Positions 27,303 to 35,644 of a stretch of DNA of 64,000 bases are shown in pieces (position 1 is the first letter of the stretch; each line of letters starts with the position of its first letter). Source of the DNA: Pikeienuella piscinae (GTDB lineage: Bacteria; Pseudomonadota; Alphaproteobacteria; Rhodobacterales; Rhodobacteraceae); contig NZ_CP049056.1 in NCBI RefSeq assembly GCF_011044155.1, forward strand, positions 1,054,001 through 1,118,000, read 5' to 3'. A model generated the notes under the pieces. It saw only the letters and a program-made list of their open reading frames with translations, was not told the origin of the DNA and ran no database searches. Both the position numbers and the translations under genes were made by a program.

Positions 27303-27719
27303 TCAGAACACCCCGATATCCGCCAGCGCCCGGCGCAATTCCTCCGGCAGAGGCTCGTCGCCTTCGCTGGCGTTCTCATCCGCCGGCGCGTCCTCCGTAG
27401 TGAGATAGCGCCAACCCTGGAATGGGCGGCGCGGCGCGGGGCGGGTGCGGATGATCCGCCGGTCCATCACGATGGCGCAGCGGGGTATACCGTCATCCCC
27501 TATGACCTCCTCCAGCGCTATGATCCTCTGCCGGCAGGTGATCGAACCCTTGATGACCCAGTAGAGAGAGCCGCCCGCAAGAACCTCTTCCGCGCGTCTC
27601 GGGCGCATCCGCGTGACATGCGCGGTTCCCCCCCACCGATCCGGCCGCCCGGCCTGCCAGGTGGCGAGATCCTCCAGCGATTCCGCGCCGACGCATAATT
27701 TCAGAAGGTTCAAACTCAT
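27303..27719 (-). CDS. DUF1489 family protein
   Basis: The 138-residue protein matches the alphaproteobacterial DUF1489 family: MSLNLLKLCVGAESLEDL at the start, THVTRMRP-like AHVTRMRPRRAEEVL, GGSLYWVIKGSITCRQRII, and PFQGWRYL near the C-terminus. No function is established. The ATG at 27719 gives the family start and is divergent from nrdJ, about 92 bp away. Confidence 0.9.
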   Translation of the reverse strand: MSLNLLKLCVGAESLEDLATWQAGRPDRWGGTAHVTRMRPRRAEEVLAGGSLYWVIKGSITCRQRIIALEEVIGDDGIPRCAIVMDRRIIRTRPAPRRPFQGWRYLTTEDAPADENASEGDEPLPEELRRALADIGVF

Positions 27720-27811
27720 GCTCGCGCTTGTCCGCCCCGCATCTTGTTCATATAATGTTCGGCCCCGAATCCAGCGTGGTCGGGCCCGGCTCACGACAGG
27801 AGATAGCACGG

Positions 27812-30307
27812 ATGAGCGTCTTCGCCGCCCCCATCGCCGAACAGATATGGGACATGAAATACCGACTTAAGGCGCCGGACGGAAGCGCGATCGACGCGAC
27901 GATCGAGGACAGTTGGACGCGCGTCGCGCGCGCCCTCGCCGCGCCGGAAGTCGAGCCGGCGGCGTGGGAGCCGGTCTTTTACGAGGCGCTTCAGGGCTTT
28001 CGCTTCCTGCCCGCCGGAAGGATCATGGCCGGGGCCGGCGCGGCGCGGGATGTCACGCTCTTCAACTGTTTCGTGATGGGCGCGATCCCCGACACAATGG
28101 CGGGGATTTTCGATGCGCTGAAGGAAGCCGCGCTGACCATGCAGCAGGGCGGCGGCATCGGTTACGATTTCTCGACATTGCGCCCCAAGGGCGCGCCGGT
28201 GAAGGGCGTCGGCGCCGACGCTTCCGGCCCCCTCTCCTTCATGGATGTCTGGGATTCGATGTGCCGCACGATCATGTCGGCCGGCTCGCGGCGCGGCGCG
28301 ATGATGGCGGTGATGCGCTGCGACCATCCGGATATCGAGGCGTTCGTGGACGCGAAGCGGGACGCCGCCCGCCTCCGCATGTTCAACCTTTCTGTCCTCG
28401 CCTCCGACGCGTTCATGGAGGCGGTTAAGGCGGACGGGCCGTGGGAGTTGCAGTTCGGCGGCAAGGTATCCCGGACCGTTCCGGCCCGCGACCTCTGGAA
28501 CCGGATCATGCGCGCGACCTACGATGTAGCCGAGCCGGGCGTAATCTTCATCGACCGGATCAACCGGCTGAACCCGCTGAACTATGTCGAGACGATCAGC
28601 GCCACCAACCCCTGCGGCGAGCAGCCGCTGCCGCCCTATGGCGCCTGTCTTCTCGGCTCGATCAATCTCGCAACGCTGGTCAGGCGCCCGTTTGAAGAGG
28701 ACGCCGCCCTCGACGAGGCGGCGCTCGCGGGGCTGGTCGCCACGGCCGTCCGGATGATGGACAATGTCGTCGACGTCTCGCGCTTTCCGCTGGAGGCGCA
28801 GGCGCGGGAGGCGGCGGCGAAGCGCAGGATCGGCCTCGGCGTCACCGGGCTCGCCAATGCGCTGGCGATGACCGGACTGCGCTACGGCTCGGCGGAGGCG
28901 GCCGAGGCGACAAGGCGCTGGCTGAAGCTGGTGCAGCGGGAGGCTTACCTCGCCTCCACCCGGCTGGCGAAGGAGAAAGGCCCCTTCCCGCTTTGCGACA
29001 AGGACGCCTATCTCGCCACCGAAACCGTCGCCGCGCTGGACGCGGATGTGCGCGCCGAAATCGCGGCGCATGGCATCAGGAACGCGCTTCTCACCTCGAT
29101 CGCGCCGACCGGCACGATCTCCCTTCTCGCCGGCAACGTCTCCTCCGGCATCGAGCCGGTCTTCGCGCATTCCTACACCCGCAAGGTCCTGCAGCCCGAT
29201 GGCGGGCGCACCGAGGAGGAAGTGGAGGATTACGCCGTCCGCCTCTGGCGCGAGAAGAAGGGCGACATCCCCCTGCCCGACTGGTTCGTCACCGCGCAGG
29301 ACCTCTCGCCCGAGGATCATGTGCGGATGCAGGCGGCGGCGCAGGCGCATGTCGAAAGTTCGATCTCGAAAACCATCAACTGCCCGGCCGACATCTCCTT
29401 CGAGGCGTTCAAGGAGGTTTACCGGCTGGCTTATGAGACCGGCTGCAAGGGCTGCACCACCTATCGGCCAAACGAGGTGACGGGGTCGGTCCTGAGCGTT
29501 GCTCAGACAGAGGAAACTTTCGGAGACCGTCTCAAAGCCGCTCGCGAGAACGCCAGCATGACGCAGGCGGAACTGGCCGAAGAAGTGGGTGTTTCGCAGG
29601 GGCACGTGTCCAGATTGGAACGCGAATTCAAACCCACGAATCTTCGATTGGTGGAGCAGATCGCGCGCAAACTGGATGCTGATGCAACTTGGCTGACTTT
29701 CGGGGCCGAGCCGGTTCTGCGCGTTAAATCCGCGCCGGAAGATGGGTCGCCTGGCGCTTCCGGCGAGGTCGTCTACATGTCGAAACCGCTCGACCGTCCG
29801 GAAAGCCTCGATGGCGAAACCTACAAGCTGAAATGGCCGGAGAGCGAGCACGCCATCTACATCACCATCAACGACGTGGTGATCGGCGGGCGCCGCCGGC
29901 CCTTCGAGGTCTTCATCAACTCGAAGAACATGGAGCATTTCGCCTGGACCGTGGCGCTGACGCGGATGATCTCCGCCGTGTTCCGGCGCGGCGGCGATGT
30001 GAGTTTCGTCGTCGAGGAGCTGAAGGCGGTGTTCGACCCGCGCGGCGGAGCGTGGATGCAGGGCCGTTATGTGCCGTCGATCCTCGCCGCCATCGGCGAG
30101 GTGATCGAACGCCACCTGATCGAGACCGGCTTCATCGCCGGCGAGGGCCTGGGGCTGAAATCCGACCCGGAGGCGGAACGACTCGCGATCGGCGCCGCCC
30201 CCGCCGCCCCCGCCGGCCCTGCCTGCCCCGCCTGCGGACAGCGCGGAATGCGGATGATCGAGGGCTGCATGACCTGCCCTGCCTGCGGCCATTCGAAATG
30301 CGGCTGA
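27812..30307 (+). CDS. nrdJ: Adenosylcobalamin-dependent ribonucleotide reductase (class II) with embedded HTH domain
   Basis: Reduces ribonucleotides to deoxyribonucleotides using a B12-generated thiyl radical, independent of oxygen. The 831-residue protein starts at the ATG at 27812 (AGGAG upstream). Seen: FLPAGRIMAGAG, TLFNCFV, GGGIGYDFSTLRP, the active-site loop ISATNPCGEQPLPPYG, SIAPTGTISLLAGNVSSGIEPVF, and a C-terminal Cys-rich tail CPACGQRGMRMIEGCMTCPACG. Between the core (TYRPNEVTGSVLSV) and the C-terminal domain (YKLKWPESEHAIYITINDVV) sits an XRE-type helix-turn-helix of about 65 residues, not expected in NrdJ and less GC-biased than the rest. Confidence 0.95.
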   Translation: MSVFAAPIAEQIWDMKYRLKAPDGSAIDATIEDSWTRVARALAAPEVEPAAWEPVFYEALQGFRFLPAGRIMAGAGAARDVTLFNCFVMGAIPDTMAGIFDALKEAALTMQQGGGIGYDFSTLRPKGAPVKGVGADASGPLSFMDVWDSMCRTIMSAGSRRGAMMAVMRCDHPDIEAFVDAKRDAARLRMFNLSVLASDAFMEAVKADGPWELQFGGKVSRTVPARDLWNRIMRATYDVAEPGVIFIDRINRLNPLNYVETISATNPCGEQPLPPYGACLLGSINLATLVRRPFEEDAALDEAALAGLVATAVRMMDNVVDVSRFPLEAQAREAAAKRRIGLGVTGLANALAMTGLRYGSAEAAEATRRWLKLVQREAYLASTRLAKEKGPFPLCDKDAYLATETVAALDADVRAEIAAHGIRNALLTSIAPTGTISLLAGNVSSGIEPVFAHSYTRKVLQPDGGRTEEEVEDYAVRLWREKKGDIPLPDWFVTAQDLSPEDHVRMQAAAQAHVESSISKTINCPADISFEAFKEVYRLAYETGCKGCTTYRPNEVTGSVLSVAQTEETFGDRLKAARENASMTQAELAEEVGVSQGHVSRLEREFKPTNLRLVEQIARKLDADATWLTFGAEPVLRVKSAPEDGSPGASGEVVYMSKPLDRPESLDGETYKLKWPESEHAIYITINDVVIGGRRRPFEVFINSKNMEHFAWTVALTRMISAVFRRGGDVSFVVEELKAVFDPRGGAWMQGRYVPSILAAIGEVIERHLIETGFIAGEGLGLKSDPEAERLAIGAAPAAPAGPACPACGQRGMRMIEGCMTCPACGHSKCG
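29500..29715 (+). other. XRE helix-turn-helix domain inserted in nrdJ
   Basis: Residues about 564-634 of NrdJ read as a full lambda-Cro/XRE domain: FGDRLKAARENASMTQAELA, then EEVGVSQGHVSRLEREF, then NLRLVEQIARKLDADATWL. It is in frame with both sides. Codons such as AGA, TTG, AAT and GGT cluster here but are rare around it, which hints at separate ancestry. Confidence 0.85.
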
Positions 30308-30833
30308 GCCGCTGGACCCGTTAGGGCGCCGCTGTGATCCCGCGAGCATAGATCGCCTCATCGGCCGTCCATTTGCCGAAGACGGCGCTTTCGACCGTGC
30401 AAGCGGTCTGCCCCCGCCACGCCGCCTTACCAAGCAGATCAGCCAGTCGAGTTGCTTGCCCCCCCGAAAAGAACGCCGTGTCCTAGGATTTCGGCGCCGG
30501 GGGCCGGACATTTCGAGCGGCGTCCCACGACGACGGAAACCATGAAGAGCGCCTTCGGCGTCGCGTCTCGGCAGTGAGGATCGGCCGACCTCCGCTCGAC
30601 AGAGATGGGTTCATGACTTCGTGGCGGGGGGCGCGAAACTCGCGATTGCCATGCGTGGGCTCCAATCCCGCGTCGGGACGTTCCCACCGGAGCTTGGCGT
30701 GGAAGGTGCAATCCGGTTCGCTCGGCTCCGAGGGCGCGACGAGGAGCGATGAGACGCCCGGGAACCTGCTTCGCCATCGTCCGGGCAAGCCGAAGATTCT
30801 CTCCATGCCGCGCGCGCAGGAGGGGCTTCGCGC
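30308..30833. other. 526-bp region without an intact gene
   Basis: No convincing complete gene. On the minus strand, 30321 to about 30486 holds a start-less open frame that looks protein-like (FSGGQATRLADLLGKAAWRG, then TACTVESAVFGKW, ending YARGITAAP and TAA), preceded by an in-frame TAG. It may be the 3' remnant of a lost gene; I do not recognise it. The rest (30490-30830) shows nothing I can support. It marks the left edge of the accessory island. Confidence 0.4.
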
Positions 30834-31724
30834 TCAAGCCGATTCGATCGCCGCAAGCGTGTTGAGGAATAGGCGGACCCTCGGCAGCGTCAGGCGCCGC
30901 GCGGGCATGAGGGCGTAGACCGTCAGCGGCTGGCAGGTATGATCCGCAAGCAACTGGATCAATTCGCCAGACTTCAATTCCGATGCGCAGAATGTCTTGG
31001 TGATCCGGACGACGCCGACGCCAGCAAGCGCGGCCAGCTTGCGTACGCCGGCGTTCGGGCTGACCAGGCGCGGCGCTGCGATCTTCATGCGAATCCGCTC
31101 GGCCTCCGGCTCCGGCGCGATAAAGGACCAGTGTTCTTCGTTCACGCCGCAAAGCAGCGGCAACCCCGCCAACGCATCGGGTGAGCACGGGGCGGCTCCG
31201 CCCCGCAGTAACGACGGGGCCGCGAAAACGCCGCGTTCAAGCGTGAAAACCCGCTTGGCCACCACCGACGACGCCGAAAGCTCCCGGTCCGTCATCGAGA
31301 AGACGATGTCATAATTCCGGTCGAAAAGATCGACCGGCCGATGTTCGACGTCGAGGACAATCTGCAGTTCGGGATGCAGCGACATCAGTCTCGCCGCCGT
31401 GGCCGCGAGGTGATGCGCGCCAAACTCGTAAGGCGCCGCCAGGCGCAAAGTCCCGGAAATTCCGCGGCTGCGGCTCTGAATCGACAGTAGCACCTCGTTC
31501 AGCGCATCCACATGCTCCGCGCACTGATGGTGCAGCTCGCCGCCCGCCTCGGTCAGGCGAATGCGGCGCGTAGTGCGCTCCAGAAGGCGCAGGCCCAGGG
31601 TCGCCTCCAGCCTGGCCACAGCCGCGCTGACACTGGATTTCGGGCGCCGCAGGACGCGGGCCGCGCCCGTAAAGCTGCCCTGGATCGCGACGTGATGGAA
31701 AGCTCTCAGGTCGTCATAGCGCAT
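30834..31724 (-). CDS. LysR-type transcriptional regulator
   Basis: The 296-residue protein has the N-terminal winged HTH (DDLRAFHHVAIQGSFTGAAR, then KSSVSAAVARLEATLGLRLL, ERTTRRIRLTEAG) and the type-2 periplasmic-binding-protein-like effector domain starting GTLRLAAPYEFGAHHL. It belongs to the CrgA/AaeR-like subgroup by the RRPKSSVSAAVARLE pattern. It is divergent from the Rieske oxygenase gene, the usual arrangement for a LysR protein controlling a catabolic operon. The inducer is unknown. The start at 31724 fits the standard MRYDDLRAFHHV. Confidence 0.93.
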   Translation of the reverse strand: MRYDDLRAFHHVAIQGSFTGAARVLRRPKSSVSAAVARLEATLGLRLLERTTRRIRLTEAGGELHHQCAEHVDALNEVLLSIQSRSRGISGTLRLAAPYEFGAHHLAATAARLMSLHPELQIVLDVEHRPVDLFDRNYDIVFSMTDRELSASSVVAKRVFTLERGVFAAPSLLRGGAAPCSPDALAGLPLLCGVNEEHWSFIAPEPEAERIRMKIAAPRLVSPNAGVRKLAALAGVGVVRITKTFCASELKSGELIQLLADHTCQPLTVYALMPARRLTLPRVRLFLNTLAAIESA

Positions 31725-31858
31725 TGTCCAGTTATCCGAACATATATTCCAGAGTTCAAACTGTATTTCCGCGCCGCCCGGCTGTTCATTCGTCCCGTAT
31801 CGAAGACATGCGTGCGCACCGCCCGGTCGGGGCGGCGCCCGAAATCGACGAGGATGCG
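31725..31858. promoter_or_regulatory. Divergent promoter region, LysR gene / oxygenase operon
   Basis: The 134-bp space between divergent starts contains the most AT-rich patch nearby (31733-31768, with ACATATATTCC and TTCAAACTG). CAGTT and AACTG form distant arms. A LysR site is expected here, but I cannot define it precisely. Confidence 0.5.
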
Positions 31859-32965
31859 ATGTTTCTGAGAAACTGCTGGTACGTGGCGGCGTGGAACTAC
31901 GAACTGATCGACGGCGCGATGCTGTCGCGCCGGATCCTAGGCGACAAGATCCTGTTCTACCGCGGTGAAAGCGGCAAGGTCGTCGCGCTCGACGATCGTT
32001 GTTGCCATCGCGGCGCGCCGCTGTCGATGGGTCGTTGCGAAGGCGACGACGTGCGCTGCATGTATCACGGGCTGCTGTTCGCGCCCTCGGGCAAGTGCAT
32101 CCAGATCCCCGGCCAGGACAAGATTCCGCCAAGTCTGGTCGTCCGCAGCTTTCCAGTGCATGAAAAATACGGCCTGATCTGGGTCTGGACCGGCGACCCG
32201 GCCGCCGCTGACCCCGATCTGATCGTCGATCTGCCCTATATGGTGGAACCACAGTGGAAAGGCATCCCGGCCTATCTGCACTACGACGCCAACTATCTTC
32301 TGATCATCGACAATCTGAGCGATTTCGCGCATCTCGCCTTCGTCCACACCAACACCCTGGGCGGATCCGAGGAATACGCCTTCAAGACGAAGCCTGTCGC
32401 GGTCGAGCGGCTGGAGGACGGGTTCCGCGTCGAGCGCTGGAACATGAACGCCCCTCCGCCCCCCTATCACCGCAAGGTCATTCCGAACAAGAACGACAAT
32501 GTAGACAGGCGCAATGTGGGCCATATGCGCATTCCCGGAATCTTCTCGCTGGAAACCACTTTCGCGCCGGCGGGCAGCGGGGCCGAAAAGGGAAATCTGG
32601 AAGGCGCGCGCCAGTATCGCAACTGCCAGTTCATGACCCCCGAGACCGAGCGGACGACGCACTTCTTCCATGTCTATCTGAACGACTTTGAAGACGGCGA
32701 CCACAACATCTCGCGATCGCTGCATGACAGTCTGATCGAGGGGTTCATGGAGGACAAGCACATCATCGAGGCGCAACAGAAGCTGCTCGACGCCGACCCG
32801 GAGTTCGAGTTGAAGGCGATCGGGGCCGACGCGCCACTTTCGCATTTTCGCTGGACGCTCGACAAGATGATCAACGCGGAGCAGGCCGCGATGGCCAAGG
32901 CGCCCTCCGCCTCCGGACCCGCTCCCGCCGGTCCGCGCAAGACCGGCCGCGAAGCCGTTCTCTGA
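31859..32965 (+). CDS. Rieske non-heme iron oxygenase, VanA-like
   Basis: The 368-residue oxygenase component of a two-component demethylase/hydroxylase. The Rieske [2Fe-2S] ligands are C48/H50 (RCCHRG) and C67/H70 (RCMYHG). The mononuclear iron site is D155, H158 and H163 in DNLSDFAHLAFVHTN. Length and domain order match vanillate O-demethylase and related enzymes that act on methoxylated or N-methyl aromatics; the substrate is not readable. The ATG at 31859 (GAGG five bases upstream) gives the family start MFLRNCWYVAAW; an in-frame ATG at 31808 is less likely. The reductase follows 17 bp downstream. Confidence 0.93.
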   Translation: MFLRNCWYVAAWNYELIDGAMLSRRILGDKILFYRGESGKVVALDDRCCHRGAPLSMGRCEGDDVRCMYHGLLFAPSGKCIQIPGQDKIPPSLVVRSFPVHEKYGLIWVWTGDPAAADPDLIVDLPYMVEPQWKGIPAYLHYDANYLLIIDNLSDFAHLAFVHTNTLGGSEEYAFKTKPVAVERLEDGFRVERWNMNAPPPPYHRKVIPNKNDNVDRRNVGHMRIPGIFSLETTFAPAGSGAEKGNLEGARQYRNCQFMTPETERTTHFFHVYLNDFEDGDHNISRSLHDSLIEGFMEDKHIIEAQQKLLDADPEFELKAIGADAPLSHFRWTLDKMINAEQAAMAKAPSASGPAPAGPRKTGREAVL

Positions 32966-32982
32966 GCAGGGCGAGGACAGGG

Positions 32983-33957
32983 ATGGAGAACGGTCACGCC
33001 GAGCCGCCTTTGCAGGTGGTCGTAGAGTCGGTTGGCGCAGAGGCGCGCGACGCGATGACCTTCACGCTGGCGGCAGCGGACGGCGGCGCGCTGCCGTCCT
33101 GCGCGCCGGGCGGGCATATCGAACTCGCCCTGCCCGGCGGCTTGCTCCGGCACTATTCGCTGATCAACGATTGTGAGAACCCGGATCTCTACATGATCGC
33201 AGTCGGCCGCGCCGCTTCCAGCCGCGGCGGGTCGGACCATATCCACTCGCAGTTCCGCGAGGGGACGCAGGTGCAAGTCAACGCCGTGCGCAACACCTTC
33301 CGGCTCGACCCGGAAGCGGACGCGTATTGCTTCGTCGCCGGCGGCATCGGGATCACGCCGATCATGTCGATGATACGCTGGTGTCGCCGGAACGATCGGC
33401 CCTGGCGGCTGATCTACGCCGCGCGGTCGCGCCAGCGCGCCGCGTTCTACGAGGATCTCTGCGCCGTCGGCGCCGACAACGTGCAATTTCATTTCGACGA
33501 TGAGGCGGGCCATGTCCTGGACGTCGGCAAAGCGCTGGCCGGGTTGGCGCCGGGCGAGCAGGTCTATTGCTGCGGCCCCGAGCCTTTGATGGTCGCGGTC
33601 ACCAACGTCACGCGAGACCGACCGGCGGGAAGCGTCCATTTCGAATGGTTCACCGCCCCCGAACAGGATCCGGCCATCACCGCCGACGACACCGAGTTGA
33701 CGGTCGATCTGCGGCGCTCCGGCGTCACGCTCACCGTGCCCCCAGGGCGGAGCATCCTCGAAGCTATCGAGGCTGCGGGGGTCGCGCATCCATTCTCCTG
33801 CCGGGAAGGCGCCTGCGGAACCTGCGCCACGACCGTGCTGGAGGGGGCGCCCGATCACCGGGATTTCGTGCTGTCGGATGAAGAGCGCGCCAGGAACGAC
33901 ACGATGATGGTCTGCGTCTCACGCGCGTTGAGCGGCCGGCTGGTGCTGGATATCTGA
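32983..33957 (+). CDS. VanB-type reductase (FMN/NAD(P)H/2Fe-2S)
   Basis: The 324-residue electron donor for the upstream Rieske oxygenase. A ferredoxin-reductase FMN domain (RHYSLINDC) comes first, then an NAD(P)H domain (FVAGGIGITPIMSMI, YCCGPEPLM), then a C-terminal plant-type [2Fe-2S] domain with C273, C278, C281 and C311 (SCREGACGTCATTV). This is the phthalate dioxygenase reductase/VanB order. Immediate adjacency to the oxygenase, on the same strand and upstream of a TRAP transporter, suggests a single catabolic operon. Confidence 0.94.
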   Translation: MENGHAEPPLQVVVESVGAEARDAMTFTLAAADGGALPSCAPGGHIELALPGGLLRHYSLINDCENPDLYMIAVGRAASSRGGSDHIHSQFREGTQVQVNAVRNTFRLDPEADAYCFVAGGIGITPIMSMIRWCRRNDRPWRLIYAARSRQRAAFYEDLCAVGADNVQFHFDDEAGHVLDVGKALAGLAPGEQVYCCGPEPLMVAVTNVTRDRPAGSVHFEWFTAPEQDPAITADDTELTVDLRRSGVTLTVPPGRSILEAIEAAGVAHPFSCREGACGTCATTVLEGAPDHRDFVLSDEERARNDTMMVCVSRALSGRLVLDI

Positions 33958-34079
33958 CGTCGCGCACACGCCTCCGCTGCGTCAGGCGGCGGGGGGAGAG
34001 GAATACGAACCTGACAGGGGAATTTCGGACGAACTGGACCGCCGAAGCGAAGCCGGCGCCATCAGTAGGGAGGACTAAA

Positions 34080-35111
34080 ATGAGAATGTCCCGGACGAGG
34101 GGAGCGGCCGCTGCGCTTTTGATGGCGCTGGCCCCCGCCGCGCAGGCGGGCGACGTCACGACAGTGAACTTTTCAATCTTCGTGCCGCCGACGCACCCGA
34201 TCTACGCCGAGATGATCGCACCTTGGGTGGAAGAGGTCGAACGCGTCACCGAGGGCCGCGTCGCGATCAAACTGCTGCCCAAGCCGCTGGGCGGCGCGCC
34301 ACAACATATCGACCTCGTGCGCGATGGCGTCGCGGGCGCCGTCTTCACCGTACACGGGTACACGCCGGGGCGTTTCACTCTGACCAAGATGGCCGAATTG
34401 CCGTTTTCCGGCGACAGCGCCGAGGCGATCTCGGCCGCCTACTGGCAAGTCCATGAGAAGTATTTCGCCGAGGCGGACGAGCATCGCGGCGTGAAGCTCC
34501 TGGGGCTGTTCGTGCATGGTCCCGGCATGTTGTTCATCAAGGAAGGCCCGGTCGAAAGCGTCGGAGATCTGAAAGGGGTGAAGTTTCGAGTCGGCGGCGG
34601 CATGGTCAACGAGGTCGCGACTGCGCTGGATATGACCGCAGTGCTCAAATCCGCCCCGGAATCCTATGAATTGCTGTCGAATGGCGTGGTCGACGGCATT
34701 CTCTTTCCGATCAGCTCGGTCGAGACCTTCCGGCTGGAGCCGTTCGTGCCTTACGCGCTCGAATTCCCTGGAGGGCTCTACAACACCAGCTTCATGATGG
34801 GCATGAACCGGGAGCTGTTCGACAGCCTGTCCGAGGTGGACCGGGACGCGATCATGTCGGTCTCGGGCGTGGAATTCTCGCGGCGGGCCGGGCGGGCGTG
34901 GGACGTGTCCACAGCGAAGGCGCGCGAGGTCTATGTCTCTCAGGGCGGCGTCATCGAACAGGCGTCGGACGCGCTGGTGGCAGAAGTGCGCGCGGCGACC
35001 GCGCCGCTCGAGGAGGCCTGGATCGAGGAGGCCGGGAAGAAGGGCGTCGACGGCGCGGTGGCGCTGGAGGAGTATCGCCAACTCATCCAGTCATATCCGG
35101 CGACTGAATGA
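34080..35111 (+). CDS. TRAP transporter substrate-binding protein DctP
   Basis: The 343-residue periplasmic receptor of a TRAP carrier, which takes up organic acids or related anions using a sodium gradient. It has a signal peptide ending AAAALLMALAPAAQA, the DctP core (NFSIFVPPTHPIYAEMIAPW, VGGGMVNEVATAL) and the ligand-binding Arg region GVKFRVGGG. A GGGAGG ribosome site precedes the start. The stop overlaps the DctQ start (ATGA). The ligand is probably what the oxygenase upstream acts on, which is inference from context. Confidence 0.93.
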   Translation: MRMSRTRGAAAALLMALAPAAQAGDVTTVNFSIFVPPTHPIYAEMIAPWVEEVERVTEGRVAIKLLPKPLGGAPQHIDLVRDGVAGAVFTVHGYTPGRFTLTKMAELPFSGDSAEAISAAYWQVHEKYFAEADEHRGVKLLGLFVHGPGMLFIKEGPVESVGDLKGVKFRVGGGMVNEVATALDMTAVLKSAPESYELLSNGVVDGILFPISSVETFRLEPFVPYALEFPGGLYNTSFMMGMNRELFDSLSEVDRDAIMSVSGVEFSRRAGRAWDVSTAKAREVYVSQGGVIEQASDALVAEVRAATAPLEEAWIEEAGKKGVDGAVALEEYRQLIQSYPATE

Positions 35112-35644
35112 CGCCCGGACTGGAAAGAATCCTGCGGGCGCTCGATGCGCTCGCAGGCTCGCTCGTCGGATTGATGCTGTTTACGATGATGTGTCTGACG
35201 ACCGCCGATGTCGTGAGCCGATATCTCTTCAACCGGCCGATCGGCGCGGCGCTGGAGCTGACCGAAGCGCTGATGGCGATCACGATCTTCGCGGCGTTTC
35301 CCCTGGTTGCGGCAAGGGGCCGCCACATCACCGTGGATCTGACCGAGATGATGCTTCCGAAGCGCGCGCGGCTGTTCCTGGATGCGCTCGCCCAACTGGT
35401 TTGCGCGGCGATGTGCGGGTTTCTCGCCTGGCGCATGATCGAGCGGGCGGTTCAACTCCACGGCTATGGCGAGACCAGCGCGGTGCTGGGCTATCCGGTC
35501 TGGCCGACCGCGGCGGTTATCGCGCTCGGCTGCGCCGTCGCCACGCCAATGTTCGCGCTGCGCGGCCTCATGCTGTTCAGGCGCGCCGCGAAGCGCGGCG
35601 ACCGTTCCCAACACGCCCCCGAGGGAGCTCTGCAATATGATTGA
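35108..35644 (+). CDS. TRAP transporter small permease DctQ
   Basis: The 178-residue membrane protein has four predicted helices. DctQ hallmarks are visible: LMLFTMMCLTTADVVSRYLF in helix 1, ALELTEALMAITIFAAFPL and VAARGRHITVDL between helices 2 and 3. It pairs with DctM to form the carrier complex. ATGA overlap with DctP upstream and an 8-base overlap with DctM downstream indicate tight translational coupling. Confidence 0.93.
   Translation: MTPGLERILRALDALAGSLVGLMLFTMMCLTTADVVSRYLFNRPIGAALELTEALMAITIFAAFPLVAARGRHITVDLTEMMLPKRARLFLDALAQLVCAAMCGFLAWRMIERAVQLHGYGETSAVLGYPVWPTAAVIALGCAVATPMFALRGLMLFRRAAKRGDRSQHAPEGALQYD

Noticed and set aside
27791-30511. 906-codon minus-strand frame opposite nrdJ
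   Set aside because: Shadow of nrdJ; no domain and no ribosome site.
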